Assembly (NCBI GenBank): GCA_023053545.1
Contig: JAKZAN010000006.1
Span: forward strand, 1,245,001-1,309,000
Length of the DNA stretch: 64,000 nt
Direction of reading: 5' to 3'
From: Lepidurus packardi
Taxonomy: Eukaryota; Arthropoda; Branchiopoda; Notostraca; Triopsidae
Both the position numbers and the translations under genes were made by a program. This document shows, one piece after another, positions 1 to 12,300 of this stretch (its first letter is position 1; every line of letters begins with the position of its first letter). A model generated the notes under the pieces. It was not told the DNA's origin, did not search any database, and saw only the letters and a list, made by a program, of their open reading frames with translations.

Positions 1-423
1 CTCGTATATAGACATAAATAGTCATAACAACACATATAGATATTAATATACATGGGTAGTTTATAGTATATGGGGTTAAACCTGTATACTATAAAACACC
101 TATGTATGGGTTGCAAAATAGACTGCCTCCTCGTGGTGCAACCTGGGTAACGCGAAATAGTCTATAATGTGTATACGTGTTGTGCTTTGACCTAGTTCAT
201 TCATCTTTTATTTTAAGCTCACATAGTTTAAAGCAATAGATTTAAATTACGCGCTTTGTAAACCGTCGTGACCTTTTTTGAACTGCACTGGGAGGTTTGC
301 GAATGTACCCTTTCATTTTCTGGCCTTTTACCTGAATATTACTCGGGGGACCGAGAAGGTCGTCAGAAAACCTTAACATTGGAAGATAGCCCTGTTAGCA
401 TACTGTGAAACCTCTATACTGTG
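1..423 (-). mobile_element. Partial DNA transposon/MITE with CACAGTATA terminal repeat, cut by window edge
   Basis: This stretch is nearly the reverse complement of 25769-26192. Its terminus at 423 reads, on the minus strand, CACAGTATAGAGGTTTCACA, the same end as the element at 25769-26864, where the opposite end carries a matching inverted copy. So this is a second copy in the opposite orientation, with its other end outside the window. I saw no coding capacity. The superfamily is not clear to me because no clean target duplication is visible at either copy. Confidence 0.7.
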
Positions 424-539
424 ATTTGGGGTGAGGGGCTCGAGGTCTGCGTGGTCTAAGCTTATACGAGTCAAGGGACGTCCATTGATTAGGGACTTAG
501 CTTCAGCATATAACTGTTAACATGTAACTTCAGCATATA

Positions 540-1064
540 TCACACAACTGTTGCTAAAACTTCTTCGTTCACGGTTCGCTTGTTTAGAGCATAACGCAAC
601 GCGGACTTCGCCGAGCGCACTAGGCTCTCCCAAACTCCGCCAAGATGCGACGATGAAGGAGGAGAGAAATGCCAAGTGATGCCGCGCTGAAGGGCAGCTT
701 CGTAGATTCGGCTCTTGTTCAGGGGGAAGAGAGATTCTCTTATTTCGCGTTCGCGGGCCACGAAATTCGTGCCGTTATCGCTGTAACATACAGCCGGGCA
801 TTGTCGACGGCCAATGAAACATCGTAAGGCTAAAATAAACGAGTCGGTGTCCAGACTCTGTGCAATTTCAATGTGAACCGCTCGCATGACTGGACAGGTG
901 AATAAACAGCCGTAATATTTGTGTACTCTCCTGTGTACGACTACGTTGAGCGGTCCAAAAATATCAACTCCAGTGTTTGTAAAGGGCGGCTTAAAGGCTG
1001 TCTCGGTAATGCTGCCATAAGCTGGACTTCGGGTTGTGTTCTCAGTTGTTTGCACATCATGCAA
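540..1064 (-). mobile_element. BEL/Pao retrotransposon integrase fragment
   Basis: The minus strand holds an open 174-codon fragment of a retrotransposon integrase core. It has the order typical of BEL/Pao elements: GVDIFGPL near residue 33, the block HIEIAQSLDTDSF near residues 64-77, YSDNGTNF near 95-102 (second catalytic Asp) and the SHLGGVWE block near 139-146 (catalytic Glu). It is open at both ends but has no reverse transcriptase or gag nearby and no recognisable LTR, so it is a remnant rather than an active copy. Confidence 0.85.
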
Positions 1065-1980
1065 TGTTGAATAACATGCTTGATTGAAAATGCTGATTAG
1101 CTTCGCTATTAAATAGCATATAATTGAATTGTCGAGAATATTGCGTAAGCCTAGTAATGGTCCGGAAATGACAGGATTGGTCGAAACGGCGGATAACCAC
1201 TGTCATTGGTAAATTTGCAGTCCATAAGACGATCAATAGTTTGTACCAGTACTGTACCAGAGTACTGCGTACTGTTTGTTTGAGTATTGTTTGTTTGGGT
1301 ATTGTACTGTTTTTGTTTGAGTACTGTACCAGATGGTTCTGGCGTCGTACTTTGGTTCGTACTGAGGTTACGTTATTGTAACCAGCGTTGCATTTAAACA
1401 ATTGCAAGCAAAAGGTAAGTATATCTTAACATAAAGTTCTTAAGAGCTCAACAATTAAATGTGTTCCTTGTATATATCGCCGAACGCTATACCGCTCAGT
1501 CATGAAACCTAATTGTATGCTTTCCGGAATTGCCAGCAACAGTGAATATCCTGACTTTGACGTCAGTGTGTCATTTCATAGTTGCGACTAAACCCCCAAC
1601 AATAAGGGAGTACCTCCAAAACCCTGCTTCCAGTCACTCCAAGCAAATTCAAGCAACCCGTACTCGCAACTATCAAAAAACGTAGTTTTCCTGCTCCAAA
1701 TCCCAAACCTGACAATACTCGGGGAAACACTGCAGCCACGCCTACCAAACAAACCAGTACTCAAGAAAACTTCCGGCCTCTTATAGGACGGCGAGTCCAT
1801 CCAGGTCGCTCCCGATTCCGGCTGACACTGAAGCAAGGTCAACCCCTAACGGTGAAATCTACAATTAATTTTGAAAAATTATAGTTTTCCAGCATATACT
1901 CATTGTTTTGTATCTTTTTCAGACTCCGCATACCTTACATACCTTCGGAACACATTTTTACCTCCCCGTCTGAATTCAGC
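1065..1980. other. Non-coding stretch with GTACTGT-rich simple repeat
   Basis: No convincing gene. Positions about 1240-1350 are a degenerate tandem of GTACTGT and TTTGTTTGAGTATTG units. A polypyrimidine tract ending in CAG at about 1912-1921 looks like a 3' splice site and would begin the exon carrying the start codon at 1981, so an untranslated 5' exon of the next gene may lie in this stretch. Confidence 0.4.
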
Positions 1981-2853
1981 ATGGATAAAAGTCCTGAAGG
2001 AAACACTAGGGCTACAAATTCGAAGGGGGGACGATTTCCGGGAGCTTGGTCTCGTGGTACAGAATTCATGAGGCCTCAGCGTTTTAGAATGGGACAAAAT
2101 GGCCAACAAGAAGGGATTGCTGTTCAGCCAACACATCCAGAAGAGAACATTGACCAATCTCCTCCGATTTATCGTGAGAGTACACGCACAGAATCTACAC
2201 CTACACCTTTGCCCTCATACATAGCAAATCATGCTCAGATAGAACCACGTTTCACACCATCTCCCGTAGGCTACACATCGCAGTACCATCGAAATAGAAG
2301 TCTAAATCCTGCCATCGTCGCCACTTTCCCTGAAAGCTCTTCAACCCCTGATTCTGATTCAGGCATTGGAAGCTGGCATGAAGAGCAGCCCCGGAACTCT
2401 GTTTTTTCGGGAGAGGATCAAAGCGAAGAAACGAGCGAAAATTTGGACATATCAGAATACCCTAGTGAAGAGAAAGAATATAATTCTGAAGAACAAGAGC
2501 TTTCGGAAGAGCATCAACACAATTTAGCCTTAAAAGAGGATGAAATTTTGGAAGCCGAAAATCCTGTAGTGGAAGGTAAAAAATAGCGTTCGAAGATACA
2601 TTTTTAATTATGTTTATCCTAATTATAAGGTCTGGCGATGAAAGTCGAAAAGGAGCGACCGATTCTGAAACACTTTCCTACACAACCCAATTACGATGAA
2701 AAATTAGTGATAAAAATACCGAAACCGATTGAAAATACGTCTTGCTTTGCTGGAATCATTGCAAATATAAGAAACGCAGCGAGGGAATTCCGCAAGACAA
2801 TAGCTTTGGGGAGGGAGAAAGAGTATGATGAAGTTGATGACACCGAAGCTTGA
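1981..2853 (+). CDS. Hypothetical acidic low-complexity protein, two exons
   Basis: I do not recognise this gene. Exon 1 runs 1981-2575 and exon 2 runs 2630-2853, joined by a 54-nt GT-AG intron that keeps phase 1. The product is about 272 residues. Residues 1-150 are polar and rich in Pro, Ser and Thr. Residues about 140-198 are very acidic with repeated SEE/EE runs. The C-terminal 70 residues are basic to mixed and look more structured, with an Ile/Ala/Arg stretch (CFAGIIANIRNAAREFRKT) that could form an amphipathic helix. A splice-acceptor-like tract just upstream and the intron size shared with neighbouring genes support a real gene. ATTAAA at about 2867-2872 could be a poly(A) signal. The start at 1981 is the first ATG after the putative acceptor in the frame that continues. 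Confidence 0.55.
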
Positions 2854-4766
2854 TCTCGGAACGCATTAAATTATTGTTATTGTAAGTCGTTGGTTTGTAT
2901 GTCATTGCTACCGCCTTTATTGTTTGTTCTGTGTTTTCTCTACGGGGCCCTCCTGCTCTTGCATATGGCGTTCTTTCGCAGTGGCCAAGTTATTTGGTCA
3001 AATGTATTTGATAAGTTTATTTGATAAATTTGTTCTTTCGCTGTGGCCGTTTGAGTTTGTGATAAATTTAATTGATACATTTATTGATAAAACTACTCTT
3101 ACTATAAGTTATTGTTTTGTATGTAATTGTTACTGCCTCCAGTATTGCTTGTTCTATGTTTTCGCTACGGGGTCCTCATGCTCTTACATATATGGCGTTC
3201 TTTTGCTGTGGTCAAATTATTCGAGCTGGTGATAAATTGCTGTTACATCAACTTTGATTTACATTAAAATTGTTCGCTGATTGAGGTTGACCATTTAGTC
3301 AAGAAATTGCACTGCTTCTGACCGAATTGGGGTTTTATAATGTGACAATATCTTAAATTCCATAAATGTGTTGGTGCCTTTCTTTTGCAGGTGACGTGAA
3401 ATTATACAAAAGTGAGTTACAATAGACTCCAATTATTTGATAACGGTTATTTGAATATTTTGCCCAATTAAATTAAAGTTTACGGTCCCGTTTTAGTCCC
3501 ATTTAATTCAATGTAAACCTACTTCTTTTTACTGAATAATGGTTAATTGAATATTCCGCTTTTCTGAAAAACATTTCAAAGCCCCGCTGTATATCTTACA
3601 ATGATGGATATGAATATGGATCTCTGGTAAGAACCTTTGACAACAGAAAGCCTCAATATTCCACGAAATGCTTGAGAGGTTCTTATGTCCTAAAGAAAGC
3701 TAAAGCCCTTCACCCTCACCTTTCACCGTTGACGACATACTAATTAAGCCAATTTGCCAAGTTTATATTTAGTCGCGAACTGAAAAGAGTGAAGCAAACA
3801 TGTCCAAAAAAAGATCACAAGTCTGTCTTTAGCTCGGCGAGTGGAAGTGTTAAATCTTCCGGAAAAAAAAGACACATGGTTCAATTGCTCAACGATTCGG
3901 CGTGAGTCAGTAGAGGATTTATGCCTCCACCGCCATTAGCATCCGCGTTGCAGGCAATTGATGTCATTCGTCGGTTTATAGATATCATAGGTTGTGAGGG
4001 CTCTGAGCAGTTATACGACTGAAAAACATTCTTGTACAATACAAACGACACGAACGCACAACAGCGTTCAAACATGCATTTTTTTCAAAAGAAGCATTGC
4101 TAAAAACTTGACTAATTGATTAATAATAGTACAGATTTACTCTTATCTCCTTTAATTCGTATTTTTATCATTCTATATAGGCAACTTCATATTTTTTAAT
4201 ACTCCGCATATTTGAATATTGTCCGTCCGGTCCCGAGCCTATTCAAATAAACTGATTGCACTTTGTTTTTGCTTAAGCTTTGGAAAAGTGAAAGTATGTC
4301 TACAGTACAGAAAGCATCGGTTCGTTCCTAAGTACATATTTGAGTTAAAACTCTCGCATTTGTGCTTAGTAATTAAAACACGGAAAGGCTATTTTGAGTT
4401 CAGCGCCATGAATCCACGAGAGAGCTGAACGTTCCGCGTTTTACCATTTCGTGTTTCGCATTTCTTATTCTATTTACAACCTTGTATAAATCACCTGCGC
4501 GCAAAAGGGTTTGAGTATTTGTTATTTTTTGCGAGATATTTTAAAGTTGGGGCGCATGGGTTTCGTGGCCGTTAAAAGTCTGTTTGATTTAATTCCTCTT
4601 ATACAGTGCTTGAGGTAAAACAGTTGTATCTGTGTTTTTAAAATAATTTTGTTTGTGTTTTATAACATGTAATCGATGAACGATAACAAAAGCCAAGGAA
4701 GTGATATTTATAATAATCTCTTCCTCTTGATATTTCCAGGAAAAGACATATTTAGTGATTATTGAG
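2854..4766. other. Intergenic region, AT-rich, no gene seen
   Basis: Apart from the repeat pair at 2884-3230 I see no open frame with coding character. The last part (about 4600-4766) probably holds the promoter and 5' untranslated region of BLTP1. A pyrimidine-rich tract ending in CCAG at about 4738-4740 may be the acceptor of a 5' UTR intron. Confidence 0.4.
2884..3230 (+). repeat. Imperfect direct duplication, about 220-bp spacing
   Basis: The segment from about 2886 (GTTGGTTTGTATGTCATTGC ... GTTCTTTCGCAGTGGCCAA) is repeated with scattered substitutions from about 3108 (TTATTGTTTTGTATGTAATT ... CTTTTGCTGTGGTCAAA). Shared landmarks include CTACGGGG(C/T)CCTC and GGCGTTCTTT. The copies are directly oriented and lie downstream of the gene at 1981-2853. 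Confidence 0.65.
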
Positions 4767-7700
4767 ATGGAGAATAGTAATCATACCATTGGTGATCGGA
4801 CATGGGACATAGGCGAATTTCACCAGCTTTTGGCGTTCAATCTGACTCAGGAGGACTGGGAAAAGTTTGCTAGCGATTCTAACTTTGTCTGGCTACTTAT
4901 CTCTCTTTTAACCGGGATGGCTTGGTTTACCTACATCACGTTTTATCATTCCCGATTATTTGGACAAATACTCACTCAAGCCCTTAACAAATTCATAGGG
5001 CCCGGATATATCCATATTGGTAAAGAGATTTGTTAAAAAACAAAGATCTTCAGTGTTAGCCATTTTATACGTGCTGAATTTCTAGGGTCCATATCGTGGA
5101 ATGCTATTGCTGGCAAAGTCATGTTTCGCGATGTGGCTTTCATTACGGAGGACTTTTCCTTGCGTTTTCAAGATGGGTGGCTCATCTTCAGATGGTGGCG
5201 CTCTTACGTCCCGAAAGATATTTCCGAAGGTTAGCAAACCAAAAAACACGAAAAGGTATAGTGATAATTTTGTTGAACAGATCTCTCGCATTCCGATACT
5301 CGACTTTCTATACTCTTGAATGGCCTTGAACTTCACGTCTATAATCGTTCGGAACTCTATAGCAAGCTAGAAAAACTGTTTGGCTTGGACCCTTCCATCA
5401 TTCGATACCCGGGTAGCAGCACATATGAGCCTACCAAAGATAAAAGCGAGGGCTTGTTGGATGATGAGTTGACTGATCAGTCCACCGACAAAAAAGATGA
5501 TAAGCAATCGTGGTTGTGGGGGCGTGCGTGGCGAGATCTAATTCCGGTCATCAAAGTTGATTTATGTTGTGTAGGTATTCTGGAATTGCTCTTTCGTGAT
5601 GCTATAAAGAGATATATTCGTATAGACTCGAGTTGTTTTTGGGAACCGTCTAGTACCCACAACTCTTTCCTTAACAGCGGAGGAGCTTCACTTCATGTAT
5701 TCAACCAAGGCAGCTGTGTCCAGATTGGATCATTTCATGCATATAGTTAAAGGCCAAGCCGAAAACTTTAAGGTAATATTTATTGCTATATCTCTATCGG
5801 GTATTTACTTTAAATGGGATTATTGTCATTATTAGGTATTACTGTCTCCTAGCCCGAAATATGTTGGCTCCTCGGACGAGCCGCCACGTTTCATGGGGGA
5901 GGGCTTTGTAATCTTATCTTCCAATAATGTGGAGTGCTATTATTACATGGATGAGCCTGGTTTAGTCCCGGAAACCCCTGAAATGGTCGTTTTAGCTAAT
6001 GGAGATGTTGTGGAAGCAAACCCCCCGATTTGGGGCATTGACATAAAGGTAAACACTACACTGCGGCTTTACTATTTTAATTTAACAATGCGTTTTTTTT
6101 CCAGTGTGGAAAAGGGACAGACTTCAGTTACGGTCCTTGGGCTGATAGACAACGGGAACAACTCTTCAAGTTCTTTTTCCCACAGTCTTATCAGAACCAG
6201 CAGGTAAACACACACTGGGAAAGTACAGTAATGGAAAGTTGATTTTCTATAGGTCACACCGCCGCCCCGAACTGGGGAGAAACGAGCTGTGCAGAGTTTC
6301 GATATTCGTTTAAGTACCTTAGGCGAAGCTACCATTGACATTCTCTTTTCCAAGAATAAGGTTTAGATGCCTTTATTACCTTGTTTTGGATGCTGGTTTT
6401 ATTTATGCAATTTTGCAGGAAACAAATGCTGTACATATTAACGTTGGGGCTGGTTCCTACTTAGAAGTCACGATTCCGTGGGTAGTTACATCAGAAGGAT
6501 GCACGAACAAAATTACTGGGCAACTGCTTCATTTAGACGCCTCTACAAGCCTTCAAGTAGATCTACTTGTTAAACGTTTTGATTTCCACTTATTCTGAGT
6601 TCATTTTTTCACATTTTCAGTACCGCAGTCTTATTGAAGCGGAAACTTTAGAGTATAGCGTAGCTGTACGTTACCCGTTGGCATGGAATAGCCATCAGGA
6701 GTGGAGTGTCAATTTTACGGGCTGTAAAGCAACTGCCCATATTATCTATGAACATCGGTTTTTCTTCCAAGGTAGGATTGGAATGTTTGTCTTACTTAAT
6801 TTATTTTTTATTTTTTTACATTTTAGATATGTTGGAGGATTGGGGCAGTCGAACTCCTGCTGATCTTTTGCACTTCATCCCTTATACTTGCCACCTGGGC
6901 CTCATCTTGAAAGAATTTGAAATTGTAACAGTTGTCAACGAGTACAATTGGATTGACTGTTCGTCCCAGAATCAGGAAAATAGTAAGCATATGATACCAC
7001 GAATGCTGAATTGAATAGCTTAACTAATCCTTATTGTTGTTATTATTACTTTTATTTTACAGTGTACGCTGCTTTTTCGGGGGATTTGTTTGACTTGTCG
7101 TTCGACCTTCCTTTTGACGAGTTTTCACCTCCGACAATCCTAGTCAAATTTTGGATTCAGGTTAAAATCTTCCGTAAAAAATATATTTTTTTTAACTGGT
7201 TCTTGATAGGGTGAAGTGGTGGATATGTCTGTATTTTTGCCCAATGTGTCCAGCAGCCGCTCTACTTTACTAGCTTTACAAGCGGAGTCACGCATCTTAG
7301 GAAGAGATGGCAATGTTTACCCGGTTTCACAAGTTGGGAATAAGAAATGGAGAAATTTCGCCCAACTTTCGTAATACTCGCTTTTAAAAAATGGAGAAAT
7401 TTTTTGTCTGACTTTATTTTTACATTCTTATGCTCCCCAGGGATGGGTGGGTTGTGTGTATAACAGTACCCATTGTAGCCCTCAGTATTGACTTTACGTA
7501 CCATCCTATTTACGGACCTGGTCCCAAGCCACAAGCTGGTATCCCAACGCCTGAGAAGGAAGAAAGAATGTTGACACCTTTTCGTTTACCTGGTACTAGA
7601 CAGTCTACTTCTGCAAAGAAGGTATTTTTTTTTTTTTTTTTTTTTTTTAAGTGCTGTTACTTGATTTAAAGTTGGTTCATACAAGGTTCCCAACGGTTCG

Positions 7701-9357
7701 TTTGATCTTACGTCCTTGGCTGATGATACGGTAGTAGTGGAACTGGAAGTCGGTCCTTCGGAAATTTACTTGTATGGCGTAGTCCTCAAAGTTCTCCTGG
7801 CTTTGAAAGTAAATGAAAACATTTCAAAGCTTATCATATAGATTGCATTTTATATTAGGAAAACATTTTTGGGGAAGACCAGCGGTTTGTGGATATGGAT
7901 CCATGCCAAACTTCAGTCGATGCTCAGCATTCGACTGTCAGGAGTGTTGAGGAATTTTTCCAAGTATCCACTCAAGAAGAGCAGGAAATGGATCCGCGTT
8001 GGTACCGCCCACTCAAAGTCATCGTTACCGTCACTATGCACGACATCCAAGCTCATCTCCTAAAGGTAGTAAAAAAAAATCCATTCAAATTGTCTTTTAT
8101 TCCTTTCAGTTCTTTTTTCAGTGAATAAAGAGTAACTAATTTATTTGTTAGTGTTGCTTCGTAGAAATTTTTCGAAATTCGTCGATATTTGTTTTGTGTC
8201 GTAATATTTTTTGACTTAATGAAGATTGCTTGTAGCATTGTGGGGCAGAAGATCCTCCGTGTCCAACCCTAACGTTGGAAAGATTTGGCTTCGAGATGCA
8301 CAAAACTTTTATGGAAACCCGGTTGCAATTAGTCTTGTCCCCGTTACTATACAAGTGCCAAGACACAGTCTCACGACAAGACGATGACCTTGCTCTGAAG
8401 AACGGATTCGCCTTACTTTCAGGCTTGCAGGTAAATTATAAATCAAAGTTATGTTTATTGTATACATTGTTCCCCTTTTTCCGCAGTTTCGAGGTCATGC
8501 CATGTTTAGTCATGAAGGAAGATTACCGGAAGAAGAAACGCTCGAATACAGCTGGCTTATGGAGCTTATTGTAGGGCAGTTTAGCGGTCGTTTAACATTG
8601 CCACAGGTAAGGAAACATTTGAGAAGTTTAAAGTTTAAAATTGTGGATCTTCTCGATAGATTCAACAAACTGTGGCCTTGTTGGACGCTTTTATGGTTCT
8701 GGCGGAAGATCTGCCGAACCAGTTCTCAAGTCCCAAGCAGGTACCTCCATGCCACCATGGAGCTCCACAGGCTACTTGCGTCATTTCGTCTTCACAAGCC
8801 CCTTGTCCCCAAGCCGAGTATCTTAAATACAAAATGACGCGTATCCTCTTCGATGGCATGGAACTGAACGTAGTGGAAGCCGGCACGTCTTTATTACTTA
8901 AAGTATTTTAATCCATTGATGTCCTCCGTTTTGAGCCCATATTAATAACACTCATCTCTTAGGTTTATCCTTCAAAAGCCGCCTTTTGCAACTTGCATGG
9001 TCCTCAAGGGCATGCCGGACTCTCTGCGTTTGTTGAGCGGATTAGTTTGCGGCATTTCTTGCGGTTGGAAACACCCAGCAATCGTACGCTTCGCCCTGAT
9101 GGACAGTACGTGCCCCAAGTTGACGACAATGACCATACCTTGTCCACAATGTCCACAGCTGGCACAAGTAGAGCCACGTCGCCAAGAGACTACCAGACTT
9201 TGGGCAAGGACAGCGGAAAGTTGCCTAAGAAACCTAGAACCATCCAACCACCGTCTACTTGGCTCGAAATCGGGGCATTGGATGTAGATCATTTGGTTCT
9301 GGACGTGGCGTTGTCTGATGATCCCCAGCATGCAGATTTACACCAGTTGCAGCACTC
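4767..9357 (+). CDS. BLTP1: BLTP1 exons 1-19 (N-terminal part)
   Basis: Exons: 4767-5019, 5086-5229, 5281-5570, 5626-5772, 5836-6048, 6105-6203, 6253-6360, 6419-6556, 6621-6771, 6827-6982, 7063-7160, 7210-7370, 7441-7621, 7686-7808, 7859-8065, 8236-8430, 8487-8606, 8660-8902, 8963-9357. Exon 1 encodes a short luminal or N-terminal tail and a single hydrophobic helix (FVWLLISLLTGMAWFTYITF) that anchors the protein in the ER. Exons 2-19 encode the first repeating-beta-groove units. All introns are 49-170 nt. The intron after exon 13 begins with a pure T run of about 27 bases (7625-7649). Exon 19 ends in phase 2 at TC|GTACGT and pairs with the acceptor at 14057. Confidence 0.93.
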
Positions 9358-12300
9358 GTACGTCTTTTTTTAAATATATTTTTAAAAAAAATTTTGCTTT
9401 AATTTTACTTTAATTTAACGTAACTTTTGTAATTTTGCTTTAATTTTACTTTCATTTCATTTATCTTCTTAATTTTGCTTGAATTTTTTTTAAATTTACA
9501 TTCAAAAAATTAAGTTTGCTTTAGTTTTACTTGAATTTTTTTAAATTTTGCTTAAATTTTAGTTTTCTGTTTAATTTTACTTAAGAAATAAGAATAATTT
9601 AACCAGCGTAGGCAACTGCGTTTAGCTGGTCAATTTATTGGTCGACTTTGATTTTTACATAACTCAAAGTCGACCAATAAATAGTGCAATAGATGCCGCT
9701 TTTTTTAAAAAAAAAAAATAAAACCGGCGTAGGCTCGCGCCTATTGCCTCGGGCTGTATTATGCGTACGGTTGTACATTGTCAATGTTTAAATTTATATA
9801 AGTACAAGGGTAGGGTGGGGTGGTATCATGGTACCACCCCATGTGGGGAAGGAGGGGGGAGGGTGTAGTAGAAGGTAAGGGAAAGGAGGTGGTTGCAATG
9901 ACCACACTATTTGCATAAATCAACTGCCTGTTTGAAGAAGGATACAATTGCAGGGAAGGCTTTTTCTTGGGTCAAGAGTTCTTGGGTGTTGAAATGGATC
10001 TTTGACTTGCTTAACTGTCGCAGAAGGAGTGCCCTTTCTTTGTTGCGTCTTCGACAGTGGTAGAGGAGATGTGCCAGGTCTGGTCTGGATTGATCTTGGC
10101 ACGGGCAGTGGTCGGAATCCGTTTTTGCGATGCGTTTTAGGTAGCTCTTTGTGGGGAAATGCGTAGTCCTCAGTTGTATTATTTTTGAGATAATCGTTCT
10201 GGGGAGATTTACCTGTATAATTCCTCTGTTTGACGGGCCGGGGATCAGGTCATGTAGGGGGCTAGGGCATGTCTTCCAACGATCTTTTCATTGTTCCATT
10301 AGTGAACTATCGATCATGTTTAGGGCAGCCTTTAACGATTCCGGCCGGGAGATGGCGCTTATTGTGATTATTGGTTAGTCAACACGTTCTCCGGATTTAG
10401 TTACATACGTACGTAAAGTGTCAAACATGACACTAGTGTGTCATTGGCCAACAATGAATTCTTCTTTTTTCAGCTAGTGGAGTGAAACAAAATTCAAATT
10501 TTAGCGACTCTCATCAACGAAAATTGATGAGAATCGTGAAGCTAACCTAATCTAACCTAACTTAATAACCTAAGCTAACCTAACCTAATCAAACCTAACT
10601 TAACCTAACCTAAACTAATGTATTTACAATCCAACTACCATTTTTGAATTCGGGTGACACCCGTTTGCCATTCGTTTTCCGAGAACGTTTTGAAACCATA
10701 ATACACACTAGTGTCATTTTCATCTCGGATTTCCGAAACTGGAGAACCTGTTGTGGTTAGTAGAATTTGACGCTTTATGGAATGAAATTTAAAGGGCCGA
10801 TTCAAAGTGATCAAATTCATAGCAATTTAGTCGGTTATTAGAGACACACTTTCGGATATTAAAATCAATTTCAAAAGAATCTTTACGTGTACAGTAACGT
10901 AACTAAAGTAATGACTGCTACATGGACTTGGCATATTGACCAATGACTGCGTTTGCGTCGTTTTGACCAATCCTGTCATTCCCAGCCTACTACTACGCTT
11001 ATGGAAATCCTTCTAAACTCCCCAGTCAATTAAACGAGCAGGTTATTGAATTGACTGACTAGTCCTTGAATAGGCTGGGAAAATTACTAGGGATATATCG
11101 TATTGAGAACGCTACCAGAAACGTGGGAGTAGGCTGCAACGACGCAATTTTTTTTTTTTTTTTTTAATTTATAATACCAGTGTAGGCCGTAGCCTGTTAC
11201 TGGGTCATTTATTGAGAACAGATGTGTTATTACAGCGTTAGGGGGGTAGATCGTACAGTACATGGGAAATGCTAGTGCATTTCCCGGGGAGGGGGGGGGG
11301 GAGAATGAGGGAAGTTAGTTGGGTACCTTGCTGATGTTTAGTTTATTAATCATGCATTCAATCATACTATTTGCATATTTTTATGGCTACTTCCATAAAG
11401 CTGACTAATGCAGGCAAAGCTTTAGGGTTGGTAATTATAACTTGGGCGTTGAAATGGATTTGTGCGAGGCGTAAGTGACGAAGTAGTTGAGCCCGTTCTT
11501 TATTGAGGCGGCGACAGTGGAAGAGCAAATGTGGAATAATTTGTTTCGATTGCTCTTGGCAGGGGCATCTATCTGAATCCGATTTTCGGATTCGCCTAAG
11601 GTAGCTTTTCGTGGGGAAGTGTGTGGTTCGAAGTTGTACTATCTTGGAGATGATGCACCTTGGGAGGGGTATTTGGACGATTCCTCGGTGGTTGGGTTCT
11701 GGTACTAGGTCTCGGAGGGGACCATTCTTGGTGTTCCAGCGTAGTTTCCATTTTCTCATTACTTCATTGTCAATCCATTCACGTGCTACCTTAAGGGAAT
11801 CCGGGGGCGAAATCCAGAATGATTCCACAAGTGCTCTTGCCCTTTCGATGCTTAACGTATATCTTTTGTGGTTGGGAGTTATCGGTGGGACGGGCCACTT
11901 GTTCCAGGATTCCAGGTTCCAGCAACGACGCAATTAGTTGTGTTTTCGACGTGTGGTTATATAAAAAGGGCGATGAACAAGAAAAGAGTTGACTTACATG
12001 TACAAGAGAAGTTTCGGCTCATTGAAACTTATGACAAGTTAAATTTAAAAGTTTTGCCATAAAGGGAAGTGGCCGTAAAATTAAGAATTCCTTAGTCGTC
12101 TTTATCAGAAAAGTTGAAAAATCCTTACGAAATAAACAATAGTGGGTGCAGTGCTTCTAGAAAAAGTGAACGTGTCGGAAAGTGTCACATTTTCGGTTAT
12201 TAGAATCTCCGCTTACCCTTTTTTACGGTTATAAACAAGTAGCTTATAGTAGAGTTTAGAAGTTATTTTTTCGGGCCAAAAGGCGCTTAGTAAAAAGTAG

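Noticed and set aside
1057..1407. Minus-strand ORF after the integrase fragment
   Set aside because: It covers GTACTGT simple repeats and has no similarity to retrotransposon proteins that I recognise.
10530..10620. (AACCT)n tract as a true interstitial telomere
   Set aside because: The tract is degenerate and lies inside a hAT MITE with its own ends and target duplication; it moved as cargo.
11611..12062. Plus-strand ORFs over and after the LINE at 11151
   Set aside because: The first is the antisense shadow of the LINE ORF. The second is a broken Tigger-like transposase start, not a host gene.
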